Source of the DNA: an uncultured Schlesneria sp.
GTDB taxonomy: Bacteria > Planctomycetota > Planctomycetia > Planctomycetales > Planctomycetaceae
NCBI GenBank assembly: GCA_903858935.1
Contig: CAIOKO010000063.1
Coordinates: forward strand, 1-41,190
DNA: 41,190 nucleotides
Direction of reading: 5' to 3'
The position numbers and the translations under genes are program-made. Positions 8,336 to 16,679 of the stretch are shown here, one piece after another (the first letter of the stretch is position 1; the number at the start of each line of letters is the position of its first letter). The notes beneath the pieces are model-generated. The model ran no database searches. It was given only the letters and a program-made list of their open reading frames with translations, and had not been told where the DNA came from.

Positions 8336-8726
8336 CGTTTTCTCACTTTCTGTTGTGGTTCACCGATCGCCTGGTTTTCAATTTTGAAAAGACTTTACGT
8401 TCGCATCTTTCACAGCTTTTCCTCTCAGGGAATGGCGCGAAAGTCTATCGAACAAAAAGAGCATTATCCACGTCTCATATGACGCGATTGGGCCACCATA
8501 AGAATTAACAGGTTATTTCATTCCCTTGGCAACGATTCAAAGAATGCAGGATGTCTTGCGGGCCGTGGTGACGATCTTTCAATTTAGATTTGCCGATGAT
8601 TGATGCATTTTTTAAAATCGAAGTGCGACAACAGTCGCGTCATCAGGCGAACTCACTTCGCTCGAATGACGTACGAAATTGGAGAAATGTTCCTGTAATC
8701 AAGCCGTCTGGAAAGGAGCTGGCAAC
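8336..8726. other. Intergenic stretch without a recognisable gene
   Basis: This gap of about 390 bases lies between two divergent small genes and must hold both promoters. It is AT-richer than its surroundings, but I find no unambiguous -35/-10 pair, repeat or hairpin. Confidence 0.45.
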
Positions 8727-8969
8727 GTGACTCGGGCGACACATGTCAACGATGTTGAGTTGAGCGATGCGGAGAATTATTTTTTTCAACGGTGCAATGA
8801 GCACGGCATCGTTTTCGAACAATTGACGAACGAATCCAAAGCGATTTGCCTCGCAATTATTTCTTCCGCGAACTACATCGCAGACATGGTCGCAGCCTCG
8901 CATCACGACACACACAAAACGCTTTCCGCCAGCGAGTCCCGACCTACCAACGGAACGATTAAACGATAA
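8727..8969 (+). CDS. Hypothetical small protein, 80 residues
   Basis: A GTG start at 8727 is preceded by AAAGGAG at eight bases, a strong site that decides the start; an upstream in-frame ATG at 8679 has none. The product has a helical middle (ELSDAENYFFQRCNEHGIVFEQ, then ICLAIISSANYIADMVAASHH) and a polar tail. It has no membrane segment or known motif. An imperfect GACCG/CGGTC hairpin follows the stop at about 8978-9001. I do not recognise the family. Confidence 0.55.
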   Translation: MTRATHVNDVELSDAENYFFQRCNEHGIVFEQLTNESKAICLAIISSANYIADMVAASHHDTHKTLSASESRPTNGTIKR

Positions 8970-9226
8970 AAAACAGGATGCGACCGTTCTCTCGTGCGGT
9001 CAACGTCAGTCAGCACGCGATTCGGCGAGAGGCGAAGAGCGCGTCAAACTTATGACTTAACGGATAAAGCGCAAGCAAAGGTGCCTCTCTCGGTATGGTC
9101 ACACGTTGCAACAGCGGCACAAGCTTGCCTGGCTGTACTGCGATAGTCCAATAATTGGCGGGCGGTCATAAGCTGGCAAGGTCTACGGAATCCGTCGACC
9201 AAAAACAACGTCGGCTTAGTTAACCA

Positions 9227-9241
9227 GACAGGGGTCCTGTC
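9227..9241 (-). terminator. Hairpin at the end of the P-type ATPase gene
   Basis: GACAGG (9227-9232) pairs perfectly with CCTGTC (9236-9241) around a three-base loop, overlapping the stop codon of the ATPase gene. A TAAGCCGACG block followed by a U-rich run comes next on the minus strand. It is a plausible but short terminator. Confidence 0.4.
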
Positions 9242-11873
9242 AGATCCAATTTCTCTTCAGTAGCCACATTTTGACCAACTGTGTCAGAATGGCATAACAG
9301 ACGAGTGTGATCGCTAACAGCGGCCAGTACAGCGACGGCAGTGCCATGAAGCCCAGAGAACGCCCCAGCGCCGTGAACGGAATGGCGATTCCAGTCATCA
9401 TGATCACCACAGACATGACCATCATTGGCAAGGACGCTCGGCTTTGTAGAAACGGAATTTTGTTGGTGCGGATAATGTGAATGATCAGTGTCTGCGTCAG
9501 TAAACTCTCGACAAACCAGCCCGTCTGAAAGAGACTCGCACTTCGAGCCGCAGCCTCGGGCGTGGAAACGTTCCAGCAGTTAAACACATAAAGCATCATG
9601 AAATATGTCGTGTAGTCGAAGATCGATGAGCACGGGCCAATGAAAACGATGAAGCGTGTCAGCCGTTTGATGTCCCAGGGGCGCGGCTTCTCGACCTGCT
9701 CGGGGTCGACATCATCGGTCGGAATCGTCGTCTGGCCGATGTCATACAACAGGTTGTTCGCCAGGATCTGGATCGGGGCCATCGGTAAAAACGGGACGAA
9801 AACGCTCGCACCGAGAACGCTGAACATGTTGCCGAAGTTGCTGCTGGCCCCCATGCGGACGTACTTGAGGATGTTGGCAAAAACCTTTCGCCCTTCGACA
9901 ACGCCCGCTTCCAGGACCATCAGCGATTTTTCCAGCAGAATCATATCGGCCGACTCTTTGGCAACGTCCACTGCTGTATCAACGCTGATTCCGACATCCG
10001 CCGCGTGCAAGGCGGGGGCGTCATTGATGCCGTCGCCCATGAACCCCACCGTGTGCTTGCGAGACTGCAGGGCCTTGATGATCCGTTGCTTGTGAGCAGG
10101 AGTCACTCGAGCAAAAAGCGTCGCTTTTTCGGAGGCATCGGCAAGTTGGGTGTCGGACATCTTCTCGACATCACTGCCAAGCAACATGACCGATGTGTCG
10201 AGACCGACCTCTTTGCAGATCTTGCGTGCAACCAGATCGTTATCTCCGGTGACAACTTTGACTGATACCCCGTGACTTTGCAAAGCCTTGATCGCCGCAG
10301 CAGCCGTTTCCTTCGGCGGGTCCAGAAAGGCGACATAGCCGTTCAAGATCAGGTCGCGTTCATCGTCCTTGGAATACGGCGTCGAGTCTCCCACCACGGC
10401 GCCTCGCGACTCAAGGTCTTTGCTGGCGATTGCCAGGACGCGGAAGCCATCGGCGGAAAGTGTCTCGTATTCCTTCTTCAACTGTTCGATGTGCGGGTGA
10501 TCCATCGGGTTGAGTTTGTCCGCGAGCGTGAAGTTCGCACAGCGTGGGAAGATCTCTTCTGGTGCTCCCTTGCTGATAATTCGGTCCTTGCCTTCAGGCG
10601 TACGCACGACAACAGACATGATGCGACGCTGGAAGTCGAAGGGGATCTCGTCCACTTTTGCATAATCGGGAATCTTTGCGTGAGTGTGGACTTCTGTGTG
10701 GGCCAGCACCGCGCGATCCAGGACGTTCTTCAATCCCGTCTGAAAATGGCTGTTCATATAGGCCAGCGCGAGCACGCGATCGTCCTCTTTCAATTCAACG
10801 TCGCAATGTCTTTCCAGAATCACACGATCCATCGTGAGCGTGCCGGTCTTGTCGGTGCAGAGCACATCCATCGCACCCAGGTTCTGAATCGCATTGATCC
10901 TTTTGACGATCACCTTCTGACGGCTCATTTCCAGCGCCCCTTTTGAGAGACAGACCGTCACGATCATCGGCAACATATCCGGAGTAAGACCCACGGCCAC
11001 GGCGACAGCGAAGAAAAAGGCTTCCACCCAGTTCCCCTTGGTAAAGCCGTTAATCAGAAAGACAAGAGGAACCATCACCAGAATGAATCGCAGCATCAAC
11101 CAGGTGAATTGAGCAATTCCTTTGTCGAAAGCGGTTTCTTGTGGAACATCGGAAAGCGAATGGGCCATCCCCCCCAGATAGGTTTCTTTACCGGTCGTCA
11201 CGACAACTGCCGTCGCCGATCCGCTTTCGACGCTCGTACCAAGGAAGGCGATGTTCGCCAGATCAATCGGCGCGGTTGTCGCAGCATCCTTGACGATCGC
11301 AAACTTCTCCACAGGCAGGCTCTCGCCTGTGAGTGAGCTTTGAGTCACGAACAGATCCTTCGCCGTCACGATCCGCACATCGGCAGGGATCATATCCCCT
11401 GCCGCCAACTGGATCATGTCACCGGGAACCAGTTGGGAAACCGCGATTTCCTGAGATTTGCCATCACGAGTAACGGTGGCAGTGACCGAGATCATCGCTT
11501 TTAACCGGGCCGCCGCACGTCCCGCCTTCGCTTCCTGGATCAGCCTCAGACCGACACTTGTCACGACCATCAGCGACATCATGATGCCGGCCCGCGGGTC
11601 ACGGGTGGCGAATGAGATGGTTGCCAGGAACAGTAGAAGAATCACGAGCGGGTTGAGAACCGCACCCCAGAGCAGCATCAGAAGACTGGTTTGCTGGTCT
11701 TTTGCCAGCTCATTCGGCCCATGCTTTGCGAATCGAGTGCGAGCCTCGTCGCCGGTCAAACCTTCGCGTCGCGTCGAAAGTTTTGCCAGGACCGCTTCAA
11801 TCTCCATCGCCGCCGAGTCAATCAACGTTTTTGAGACTTGCGTTACTGCCGTCGTGACTTTTGCTTGTGACAT
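9240..11873 (-). CDS. mgtA: Magnesium-translocating P-type ATPase (MgtA/MgtB type)
   Basis: The 877-residue P3B-type ATPase has a cation-ATPase N-terminal domain (about residues 20-90) and the actuator motif SLTGES (180-185). The M4 sequence VGLTPDMLPMIV (about 294-305) is characteristic of MgtA. The phosphorylation motif DKTGTLT has its Asp at 341. The hinge motif VTGDN and the MGDGINDAPAL motif follow, then the C-terminal M5-M10 bundle. Length matches MgtA (860-900). It imports Mg2+ across the inner membrane. The leader holds a strong U-tailed hairpin (11910-11959), which may simply end the preceding gene or attenuate this one. Confidence 0.92.
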   Translation of the reverse strand: MSQAKVTTAVTQVSKTLIDSAAMEIEAVLAKLSTRREGLTGDEARTRFAKHGPNELAKDQQTSLLMLLWGAVLNPLVILLLFLATISFATRDPRAGIMMSLMVVTSVGLRLIQEAKAGRAAARLKAMISVTATVTRDGKSQEIAVSQLVPGDMIQLAAGDMIPADVRIVTAKDLFVTQSSLTGESLPVEKFAIVKDAATTAPIDLANIAFLGTSVESGSATAVVVTTGKETYLGGMAHSLSDVPQETAFDKGIAQFTWLMLRFILVMVPLVFLINGFTKGNWVEAFFFAVAVAVGLTPDMLPMIVTVCLSKGALEMSRQKVIVKRINAIQNLGAMDVLCTDKTGTLTMDRVILERHCDVELKEDDRVLALAYMNSHFQTGLKNVLDRAVLAHTEVHTHAKIPDYAKVDEIPFDFQRRIMSVVVRTPEGKDRIISKGAPEEIFPRCANFTLADKLNPMDHPHIEQLKKEYETLSADGFRVLAIASKDLESRGAVVGDSTPYSKDDERDLILNGYVAFLDPPKETAAAAIKALQSHGVSVKVVTGDNDLVARKICKEVGLDTSVMLLGSDVEKMSDTQLADASEKATLFARVTPAHKQRIIKALQSRKHTVGFMGDGINDAPALHAADVGISVDTAVDVAKESADMILLEKSLMVLEAGVVEGRKVFANILKYVRMGASSNFGNMFSVLGASVFVPFLPMAPIQILANNLLYDIGQTTIPTDDVDPEQVEKPRPWDIKRLTRFIVFIGPCSSIFDYTTYFMMLYVFNCWNVSTPEAAARSASLFQTGWFVESLLTQTLIIHIIRTNKIPFLQSRASLPMMVMSVVIMMTGIAIPFTALGRSLGFMALPSLYWPLLAITLVCYAILTQLVKMWLLKRNWI

Positions 11874-11909
11874 TTGGTTCCAGACGGCGATGAGAAGAAT
11901 CTTGGGACG

Positions 11910-11959
11910 AAAAAAGCCGACGCGTCAGAACGCCTTGAAGGGAATTCTGTCACGTCGGC
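11910..11959 (-). terminator. U-tailed hairpin between the Gly/Tyr-rich gene and mgtA
   Basis: On the minus strand GCCGACGUG...ACAGAA pairs over about 15 bases with UUCUG..CGCGUCGGC and is followed by U6. The hairpin belongs to the same sequence type (GCCGAC...GUCGGC-Un) as the terminators of leaders A-D. The upstream conserved block (UCGGRARAC, internal hairpin) is not convincingly present here. It lies 49 bases after the stop of the Gly/Tyr-rich gene and 37 bases before the ATPase start, so it could serve as terminator, attenuator or both. Confidence 0.65.
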
Positions 11960-12007
11960 TGCTGATGTGGTATCGCTGTTGTATGGCCAAAGCGTAATCG
12001 ATCCATT

Positions 12008-12361
12008 TTAAAATATGGAAAGTCCGAACCCTAAAGGCCCTTGGTAGACAAATCCATTTCCATAGTTGTAGTCGTTTCCATAGCCAACGTACCCATTGCC
12101 ATAGCTACCGTATCCATATCCATTGCCGGTATACCCATTGTTGTACGGGTCATACCCATAATTGGAATACCCGTAAGCGTTTAACCTTCGTGGGCCGTAA
12201 CCGTTATCAAAACGGCCATTTCCATAACCGTAATAACGACGAACACCAGGACCACTTCTTACATATCCGTTATAATATGGACCGTACGCATGACTCTCGC
12301 CCGCAGTCACAACGAGAATGCCCAGGAGCAGTATCATTAAGTCAAGCCGTCGTTTCATCAT
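12008..12361 (-). CDS. Gly/Tyr/Asn-rich secreted protein
   Basis: From ATG at 12361 (AAGG just upstream) the 117-residue product has a signal peptide MMKRRLDLMILLLGILVV ending near ESHA-YG. A low-complexity mature part follows, built from YGNGY, YGYGSYGNGY and GYGND units, about one third Gly and one quarter Tyr. The frame continues upstream to 12442 without a ribosome site. Such repeats suggest a surface or extracellular structural protein; no enzyme motif is present. It sits between the PRC-barrel gene and mgtA on the same strand. Confidence 0.7.
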   Translation of the reverse strand: MMKRRLDLMILLLGILVVTAGESHAYGPYYNGYVRSGPGVRRYYGYGNGRFDNGYGPRRLNAYGYSNYGYDPYNNGYTGNGYGYGSYGNGYVGYGNDYNYGNGFVYQGPLGFGLSIF

Positions 12362-12475
12362 CTGTGCCTTGTGGATGAGTGATTGAATTGATCGAAACAA
12401 ACAAATGTGGCACAGGACGCGGTGAGTTCGGTCCCATGCCACAAAATCGAAGATGTTTGAAACAAACTTCTACGG

Positions 12476-13531
12476 TTAGTTCTTATCGACCACCAATTTG
12501 ACTTCTGGAGCGTTCTTTCGATGAGCTCGCAGTTCCGTCAATTGTTCCTTGGTGAGTACTTTTTCGATCGCCACCATCTTGGAGGCCGAAAGCGAAAGCA
12601 GTCGCGCGTGCATGCCCTCAATTTCGCGGTTCATCGAACGCAATTGAGAGCGGTATTTCCCTTCGACTTTATCTGCCGCTTCTTCCTGATCCGAAGTGAG
12701 AGTCACACCGACCCCTTCATGTGCTTCTTCGATCGCATTGACGGGCTTGTCTGCGGCCTGATTCGGAGCGGTGTTTGTTGCCTGGACGGCCTTTTCATAT
12801 TTGGCTGTCTTCAGCCGATGACTTCTGACTTTTTCACGTTGAGGTTCTGTCAGATTATCTTCAATCGCGGCGAGCAACTGCGATTCCAACTCAATGGTCT
12901 GCAGATACCGGCTGCCGAATTGCTTAGAAACCATATTCATCGATTCGTCGTAGTTGGAGATGATCCCCTTAATCTGTTCATGTTGCTTCTCTGAAAGCTT
13001 CAGTTTTTCCAGGCATTCCGGGATTGCAGCAGCATTGGATTGCACTAGGACAAGAGCGGCCAGCTTTGTCGAATGCTGTACCGTTTTCAGCGGACCATAA
13101 AACTTGTCAACGTTCGCCCATGCGGGATCACCAGCGACAGGCCAATGGCTCTTGTCGAACCCAGGTGCATTTTTGAGCTTTTCCTTGGTTGTTGCCAGTA
13201 CAAGATGCTCTACCTTGTCATTGGTCCCAAGCTTGAAAGCGTCCCATGGGACCGCGAACAGCTTGTCGCCAATTCCGATAAAGCCACCAAAATCAAGAGC
13301 GGCGTAGACGATCGCACCGCTGTCCAACTCGATGACCAGATCCTTCACTTTACCGAGGTCTTCTCCAGCAGCGTTGCGGACCGCCATCCCCTCAATCGCG
13401 CTGGTTCGGAAATGATGCGTCACCGCCGAATTCGTCTTTTGATCGGCGCTTTTATCGTCTGCAATCACTTGCATGCTCAGAAAGCTTAACGACAACGCGG
13501 CGACCGATAACACTGTTGCACAAGTCTTCAT
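12476..13531 (-). CDS. PRC-barrel domain protein with Spy-like C-terminal helices, exported
   Basis: This 351-residue protein has a signal peptide (residues 1-24, ending VIA-DD). A PRC-barrel follows at about residues 42-120 (EGMAVRNAAGEDLGKVKDLV, then GFIGIGDKLFAVPWDAF). Beyond residue 170 it is helical with two LTxxQ-like stretches, LKLSEKQHEQIKGII and LTKEQLTELRAHR. These recall the periplasmic Spy/CpxP fold but are not diagnostic. AAGGAG lies seven bases before the ATG. PRC-barrel proteins occur in stress and envelope-surveillance settings, in agreement with its neighbours. The binding partner is unknown. Confidence 0.82.
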   Translation of the reverse strand: MKTCATVLSVAALSLSFLSMQVIADDKSADQKTNSAVTHHFRTSAIEGMAVRNAAGEDLGKVKDLVIELDSGAIVYAALDFGGFIGIGDKLFAVPWDAFKLGTNDKVEHLVLATTKEKLKNAPGFDKSHWPVAGDPAWANVDKFYGPLKTVQHSTKLAALVLVQSNAAAIPECLEKLKLSEKQHEQIKGIISNYDESMNMVSKQFGSRYLQTIELESQLLAAIEDNLTEPQREKVRSHRLKTAKYEKAVQATNTAPNQAADKPVNAIEEAHEGVGVTLTSDQEEAADKVEGKYRSQLRSMNREIEGMHARLLSLSASKMVAIEKVLTKEQLTELRAHRKNAPEVKLVVDKN

Positions 13532-13641
13532 ACTTCAGCTCCTTTTTTTCAGAAAATGCGGTGACCTTCTCGCAGACGCAACAAGCGACTGTATCCCACG
13601 CCCCTTTTCAGGCTGATGGGGAATCCGGTCATCACTGACAG

Positions 13642-13674
13642 GGAGTCTGAATCGCTGAAAACGATTCAGACTCC
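13642..13674. terminator. 13-bp perfect stem-loop
   Basis: GGAGTCTGAATCG (13642-13654) pairs exactly with CGATTCAGACTCC (13662-13674) around a seven-base loop. It lies downstream of the PEP-CTERM gene and upstream of the PRC-barrel gene. No U tract follows on either strand, so it may be a Rho-assisted terminator or an mRNA-stabilising hairpin. Confidence 0.5.
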
Positions 13675-13735
13675 ATTCGTTTCAGGCGGGCGAAGTCGAC
13701 TGCGTCGACTCGTTCATTTTGTCGCTGTTGCCCGG

Positions 13736-14413
13736 CTATAATGCACACGCCATACGGCGACGCGCAATTGCAATAATGCCAACCCCGATCGCCGACAGCG
13801 TTTGACAAAGCGTGCCAGGTTCGGGAACTGCCGTAGAATCAGACGTCGTCACTTCCATCTGAAAAGGACCGTTCGTATCTGAATTCGCTGTTACCGTAAG
13901 AACGCCCAATGGATAGTAGGCCCAGTATTCGCCGCTGACACCAACCCCCTTCGCATCCGTTGCATAGTCCCAGGCCACAGTTGACGACGGACTCGACGGA
14001 GCGGTATTCAATTCAACCCAGTACCGCGTATTGGCGGCGAGAACATAATTTGCGACAGGAATGTCGTAGACCGAAGCCGTTGTCGCCAAAGTACTGTCAC
14101 TAAACGTTCCGAGCGTGACCAGCCGCGACCCTGGACTGCTGGATGAATCACTGAAGAGGCTCACCGTAAATTGGGGTCCCCCTGGAGTGCCCGGGAAACC
14201 TGAGAGCATCATCTTGATATCCGTGAGTACCGAAGAACTGCTGCCGGTCGAAAAGGAATCGAAAGACGGACCATCCACAGAAACAGGGTCCGTTCCACCG
14301 GAGGTCGTGACGTTGGGAAGATTGTTATAAATATCGTTTGCTTCTGCAGCAGCCCCTAACAACATCATGCAACATGCGCTCATTGCAATGACGTACATCC
14401 GAAGACAATTCAT
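13736..14413 (-). CDS. PEP-CTERM sorting domain protein
   Basis: The 225-residue product has an N-terminal signal peptide (to about residue 26, AAAEA-ND). A Ser/Thr-rich beta domain with motifs such as FTVSLFSDSSSSPGSRL and NTRYWVELNT resembles the 'choice-of-anchor' family. A PEP-CTERM tail closes it: AVPEPGT, a hydrophobic helix and the basic end ARRR. The protein should be exported and processed by an exosortase; none is in this window. GAGGAG seven bases before the ATG supports the start. Confidence 0.85.
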   Translation of the reverse strand: MNCLRMYVIAMSACCMMLLGAAAEANDIYNNLPNVTTSGGTDPVSVDGPSFDSFSTGSSSSVLTDIKMMLSGFPGTPGGPQFTVSLFSDSSSSPGSRLVTLGTFSDSTLATTASVYDIPVANYVLAANTRYWVELNTAPSSPSSTVAWDYATDAKGVGVSGEYWAYYPLGVLTVTANSDTNGPFQMEVTTSDSTAVPEPGTLCQTLSAIGVGIIAIARRRMACAL

Positions 14414-14640
14414 TCGTCAACTCCTCATCCCCAGGAAAGATTCTGCGGCCTACGTTCACTATAAACGGCAAAACCGCGGCGGTACTTCTGATTGTCACAT
14501 TGACTCATTGACTCACAGAACCAAAGTCCAGTCGCCCGACCGACTGCCAGTGACAGCGAGCAGACTAGGTCTCGCGTCGTGTATTCCTAATTGCTTTGCC
14601 AGCGGGCAAAGCCACACGGATTAATTCCACAGCATCGGTC

Positions 14641-14745
14641 TTAATAATCGTTGCCGTCATCGGACGGTAAATTGCGTTCCCATGAGATAGCCTGATGGTC
14701 TCGTTTGAGTTTGCTGGTCACGTCGACATTAAATTGACTTTTCAT
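14641..14745 (-). CDS. Possible 34-residue ORF
   Basis: This short frame encodes a polar peptide starting MKSQFNVDVTSKLKRDHQ and ending in an acidic tail. AAAAGG lies ten bases before the ATG. Nothing else fills the 490-base gap between 14414 and 14903. Without homologs it cannot be distinguished from chance. Confidence 0.25.
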   Translation of the reverse strand: MKSQFNVDVTSKLKRDHQAISWERNLPSDDGNDY

Positions 14746-14903
14746 TCGTAAAGAACCTTTTCGCCTGTCGCAATCGGATGGCCCTCGTCACAGCAGGCCA
14801 CCTGCGATCAACAGCGACAACATAAACGGGAACGAGCGACACGACTCATTCGAGAGGTCGCTGGTGTCACATGCTCGTACTCCAAAGCTGGCCGAATGAT
14901 CGG

Positions 14904-15089
14904 TCAGTCAAGGTTACTCACCTGATATTTAGCTTGTCGGTGATCCTGACTAAACGCGTTTACTTGCTTTATTGTTTTCGCAATCCTGAAACTGATCATG
15001 GCCCCGAAGAAGCCGCCAACTATTAATAAAGACACCAAAAAGCCTTCTGCTGCCACGAGCGGAACGGAGGCCACTACGAGACTTAGCAT
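14904..15089 (-). CDS. Small membrane protein, about 61 residues
   Basis: The product has two hydrophobic stretches (about residues 2-12 and 16-36, FLVSLLIVGGFFGAMISF) and a polar helical tail, AKTIKQVNAFSQDHRQAKYQ. ATG at 15089 has GGGGA six bases upstream. A GTG at 15125 in the same frame would add 12 residues but has only a weak site. The family is not recognised. Its long leader contains element D, so it joins the other tiny membrane proteins behind this RNA element. Confidence 0.6.
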   Translation of the reverse strand: MLSLVVASVPLVAAEGFLVSLLIVGGFFGAMISFRIAKTIKQVNAFSQDHRQAKYQVSNLD

Positions 15090-15254
15090 TTCTTTCCCCA
15101 CTTGAATTGAGACAATGTTGGTCACAATTAGCGATCTCTTTTCAGGGTCATTTAACCATACCTATTGGTACTGAGAATTGGAGAAAGCCGGGTGAAATAT
15201 CTTGCCTGTCGAACTTAAACCTCTTTAATGAGCTGTCAACACACGTCGAAAAAC

Positions 15255-15390
15255 AAAAAAAGCCGACGTGATGAAACACCAGAAGGAATTTCATCGCGTC
15301 GGCTTACTCAGTAACAAGCCTCTCGGTAAGTGCCGAGTTGCTTTTTATTTAGTTTTCCGATGTGGCAAGGTAACAGGGTTTCACCTTGCC
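15255..15390 (-). promoter_or_regulatory. Leader RNA element D with an extra 5' hairpin
   Basis: On the minus strand a hairpin GGCAAGGU/ACCUUGCC (15390-15364) precedes the block AUCGGAAAAC. Then come AAAGC-AA, the stem CUCGG/CCGAG and GCUU, so AAGC pairs with GCUU around the stem. GAGUAAGCCGAC leads into the terminator: GCCGACG with CGUCGGC, and GAUGAAAUUCC with GGUGUUUCAUC, with U7 at 15261-15255. Inner and outer stems differ in sequence from A and B but keep pairing. It lies about 130-165 bases upstream of the small membrane protein start. Confidence 0.7.
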
Positions 15391-15572
15391 CCACATTCGC
15401 TACTTCATGTTACGGGATTATTTTTAAATAGCAATGACTGAATGGCGATTATTCCAGGAACAGTAAGGAAACGCGAAATAACGCCGCGTTGAGTTAATGC
15501 CCCTCATTAATTTTGATTTTAAGCATGCAGTCGTCTTTCCTCGCTTATCGTGATAACATATCCCCAGCAATT

Positions 15573-15677
15573 ATCGGGAGACTTGATAAAGGGCAACCCA
15601 GCCATATCGAGGGGCTCGTTTCAGAGTAAACCGGCATGAATGAATACCTGAGTGTGTTCATCCACGTCGGTTTTTTT
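15573..15677 (+). promoter_or_regulatory. Leader RNA element F upstream of the Csp gene
   Basis: This is the only plus-strand copy. AUCGGGAGAC (15573-15582) is followed by GGGC-AA, a weak CC(C)/(G)GG hairpin and GCU, so GGC pairs with GCU. GAGUAAACCGGC then begins a terminator (CCGGC...GUCGG plus AUGAAUAC with GUGUUCAU, two A-C mismatches) with U7 at 15671-15677. Its block order and length (105 nt) match A-D although the sequence is clearly diverged. It stands 77 bases before the start codon of the Csp-type gene. Confidence 0.62.
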
Positions 15678-15754
15678 GTTTCTGTCACTCGGATCGAGAC
15701 ATCATTTTCTGATGCTGGTATCGAGATGACAGTCTTTCAGGAAAAGGTTTGGTC

Positions 15755-16198
15755 ATGAAGAATCGAATGTCCTGTGGAATCGGCGCAATGGTTTTGTCGA
15801 TGTGCTTTTCGATCGTCGGCGTTGACGTACTCGCCCGTCCGGCGCAAGCGGCTGAATCGAAATCCCATGCCATGTTGCAAGAGTGTGCGAAAGCGTGCTC
15901 GGACTGTCAGCGAGCGTGCGACCACTGTTCAACCCATTGCGCGCGCCTGCTGGCCGATGGCAAGAAGGAACACCTGGTAAGCCTCATGCACTGTCAGGAC
16001 TGCGCAACGAGTTGTGCTGCCTGTGCTCAAATCTGTGCGCGAGGCGGGCCGCTTGCCGCCGTGATGGCCGATTGCTGTGCCAGATGTTGCGACCAATGTG
16101 CTAAATCGTGCGAAGCCTTTCCGATGGATGCCCATATGAAGGCCTGCGCCGAGGAATGCCGTAAGTGTGAGAAATCGTGCAAGACGATGGCCAAATAA
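15755..16198 (+). CDS. Csp-type four-helix-bundle copper-storage-like protein
   Basis: The 147-residue product has an N-terminal signal sequence (about residues 1-33, ending AQA-AE). The mature helical part has about 21 cysteines, mostly in CxxxC and CxxC spacing (ECAKACSDCQRACDHC, CQDCATSCAACAQIC, CARCCDQCAKSC). This is the DUF326/Csp1 pattern, in which Cys thiolates line the core of a four-helix bundle and bind many Cu(I) ions. ATG at 15755 has AAAAGG seven bases upstream. Export suggests an extracytoplasmic metal store. Its leader carries element F. Confidence 0.85.
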   Translation: MKNRMSCGIGAMVLSMCFSIVGVDVLARPAQAAESKSHAMLQECAKACSDCQRACDHCSTHCARLLADGKKEHLVSLMHCQDCATSCAACAQICARGGPLAAVMADCCARCCDQCAKSCEAFPMDAHMKACAEECRKCEKSCKTMAK

Positions 16199-16203
16199 CT
16201 GGT

Positions 16204-16245
16204 GAGCGACACTGAGCGACCGTCTTCGGTCACTCAGTGTCGCTC
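16204..16245 (+). terminator. Long hairpin after the Csp gene
   Basis: GAGCGACACTGAGCGACCG pairs with CGGTCACTCAGTGTCGCTC with one mismatch around a four-base loop (TCTT). It starts five bases after the Csp stop. No T run follows. Its core resembles the palindromes at 23141 and 24284, so it may be a repeat-derived terminator. Confidence 0.6.
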
Positions 16246-16309
16246 GCTTGCCAATTTACGAGTCAAATTCACTGAGTCGGAGGAGACTCTATAGAGGCTT
16301 CATATTAGA

Positions 16310-16550
16310 CCAAAGTAGCCATCATCGCTTCGCGTGATGAGCATTGTTCGAAAAACTACCAGATTCCAATCCGCATATTTTCTTAGAAACAAAATTCAAA
16401 CGATGTTTTTGTACCGATGCGTCGGCAACGCTTGAATAGTTATCGACGCATGCTCATCACGCGGAGCGATGATGGCTACTTTGGATGAAATCCTGAATCT
16501 TGACTCAATGAGTCAAATTTCAAACTCGAAGAAGTCCGGTGCTGTGGCAC
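16310..16550 (+). repeat. MITE-like dispersed repeat, copy 1
   Basis: A 35-bp inverted repeat (16310-16344 and 16450-16484, beginning CCAAAGTAGCCATCATCGC) encloses about 105 bases. An attached 66-base segment ends in GTGGCAC and has a degenerate CTTGACTC/GAGTCAA-type hairpin. The same unit recurs at 17380-17618, inverted at 22742-22969, and as a fragment at 29765-29849. No transposase is encoded. Confidence 0.8.
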
Positions 16551-16553
16551 GTC

Positions 16554-16592
16554 GTGTGTGTGTGTGTGTGTGTGTGTCGGGGGGGGGGGGGG
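16554..16592 (+). repeat. Microsatellite (GT)12-C-G14
   Basis: Twelve GT dinucleotides (16554-16577) are followed by a C and a run of 14 G (16579-16592). The tract abuts the right end of repeat copy 1. Such tracts are prone to slippage and may be mis-sized in the assembly. Confidence 0.9.
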
Positions 16593-16679
16593 AATATTCC
16601 GTCATCAGTTTCCCTGCAACACAACAGTTTTCACGGGCCAATACCCCGACAACAATAATTGGCAGCTACGAAGGGATTC

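Noticed and set aside
8643-8915. Minus-strand frame opposite the 80-residue gene
   Set aside because: It has no ribosome site, while the plus-strand GTG start has AAAGGAG at ideal spacing; treated as a shadow.
10272-10946. Long plus-strand frame (224 codons) inside mgtA
   Set aside because: It is antisense to a complete P-type ATPase domain with all catalytic motifs; the long open frame follows from codon bias.
15685-15873. Minus-strand frames opposite the Csp gene start
   Set aside because: The plus strand has the clear Cys-rich Csp pattern, signal peptide and ribosome site; the minus frames are overlaps.
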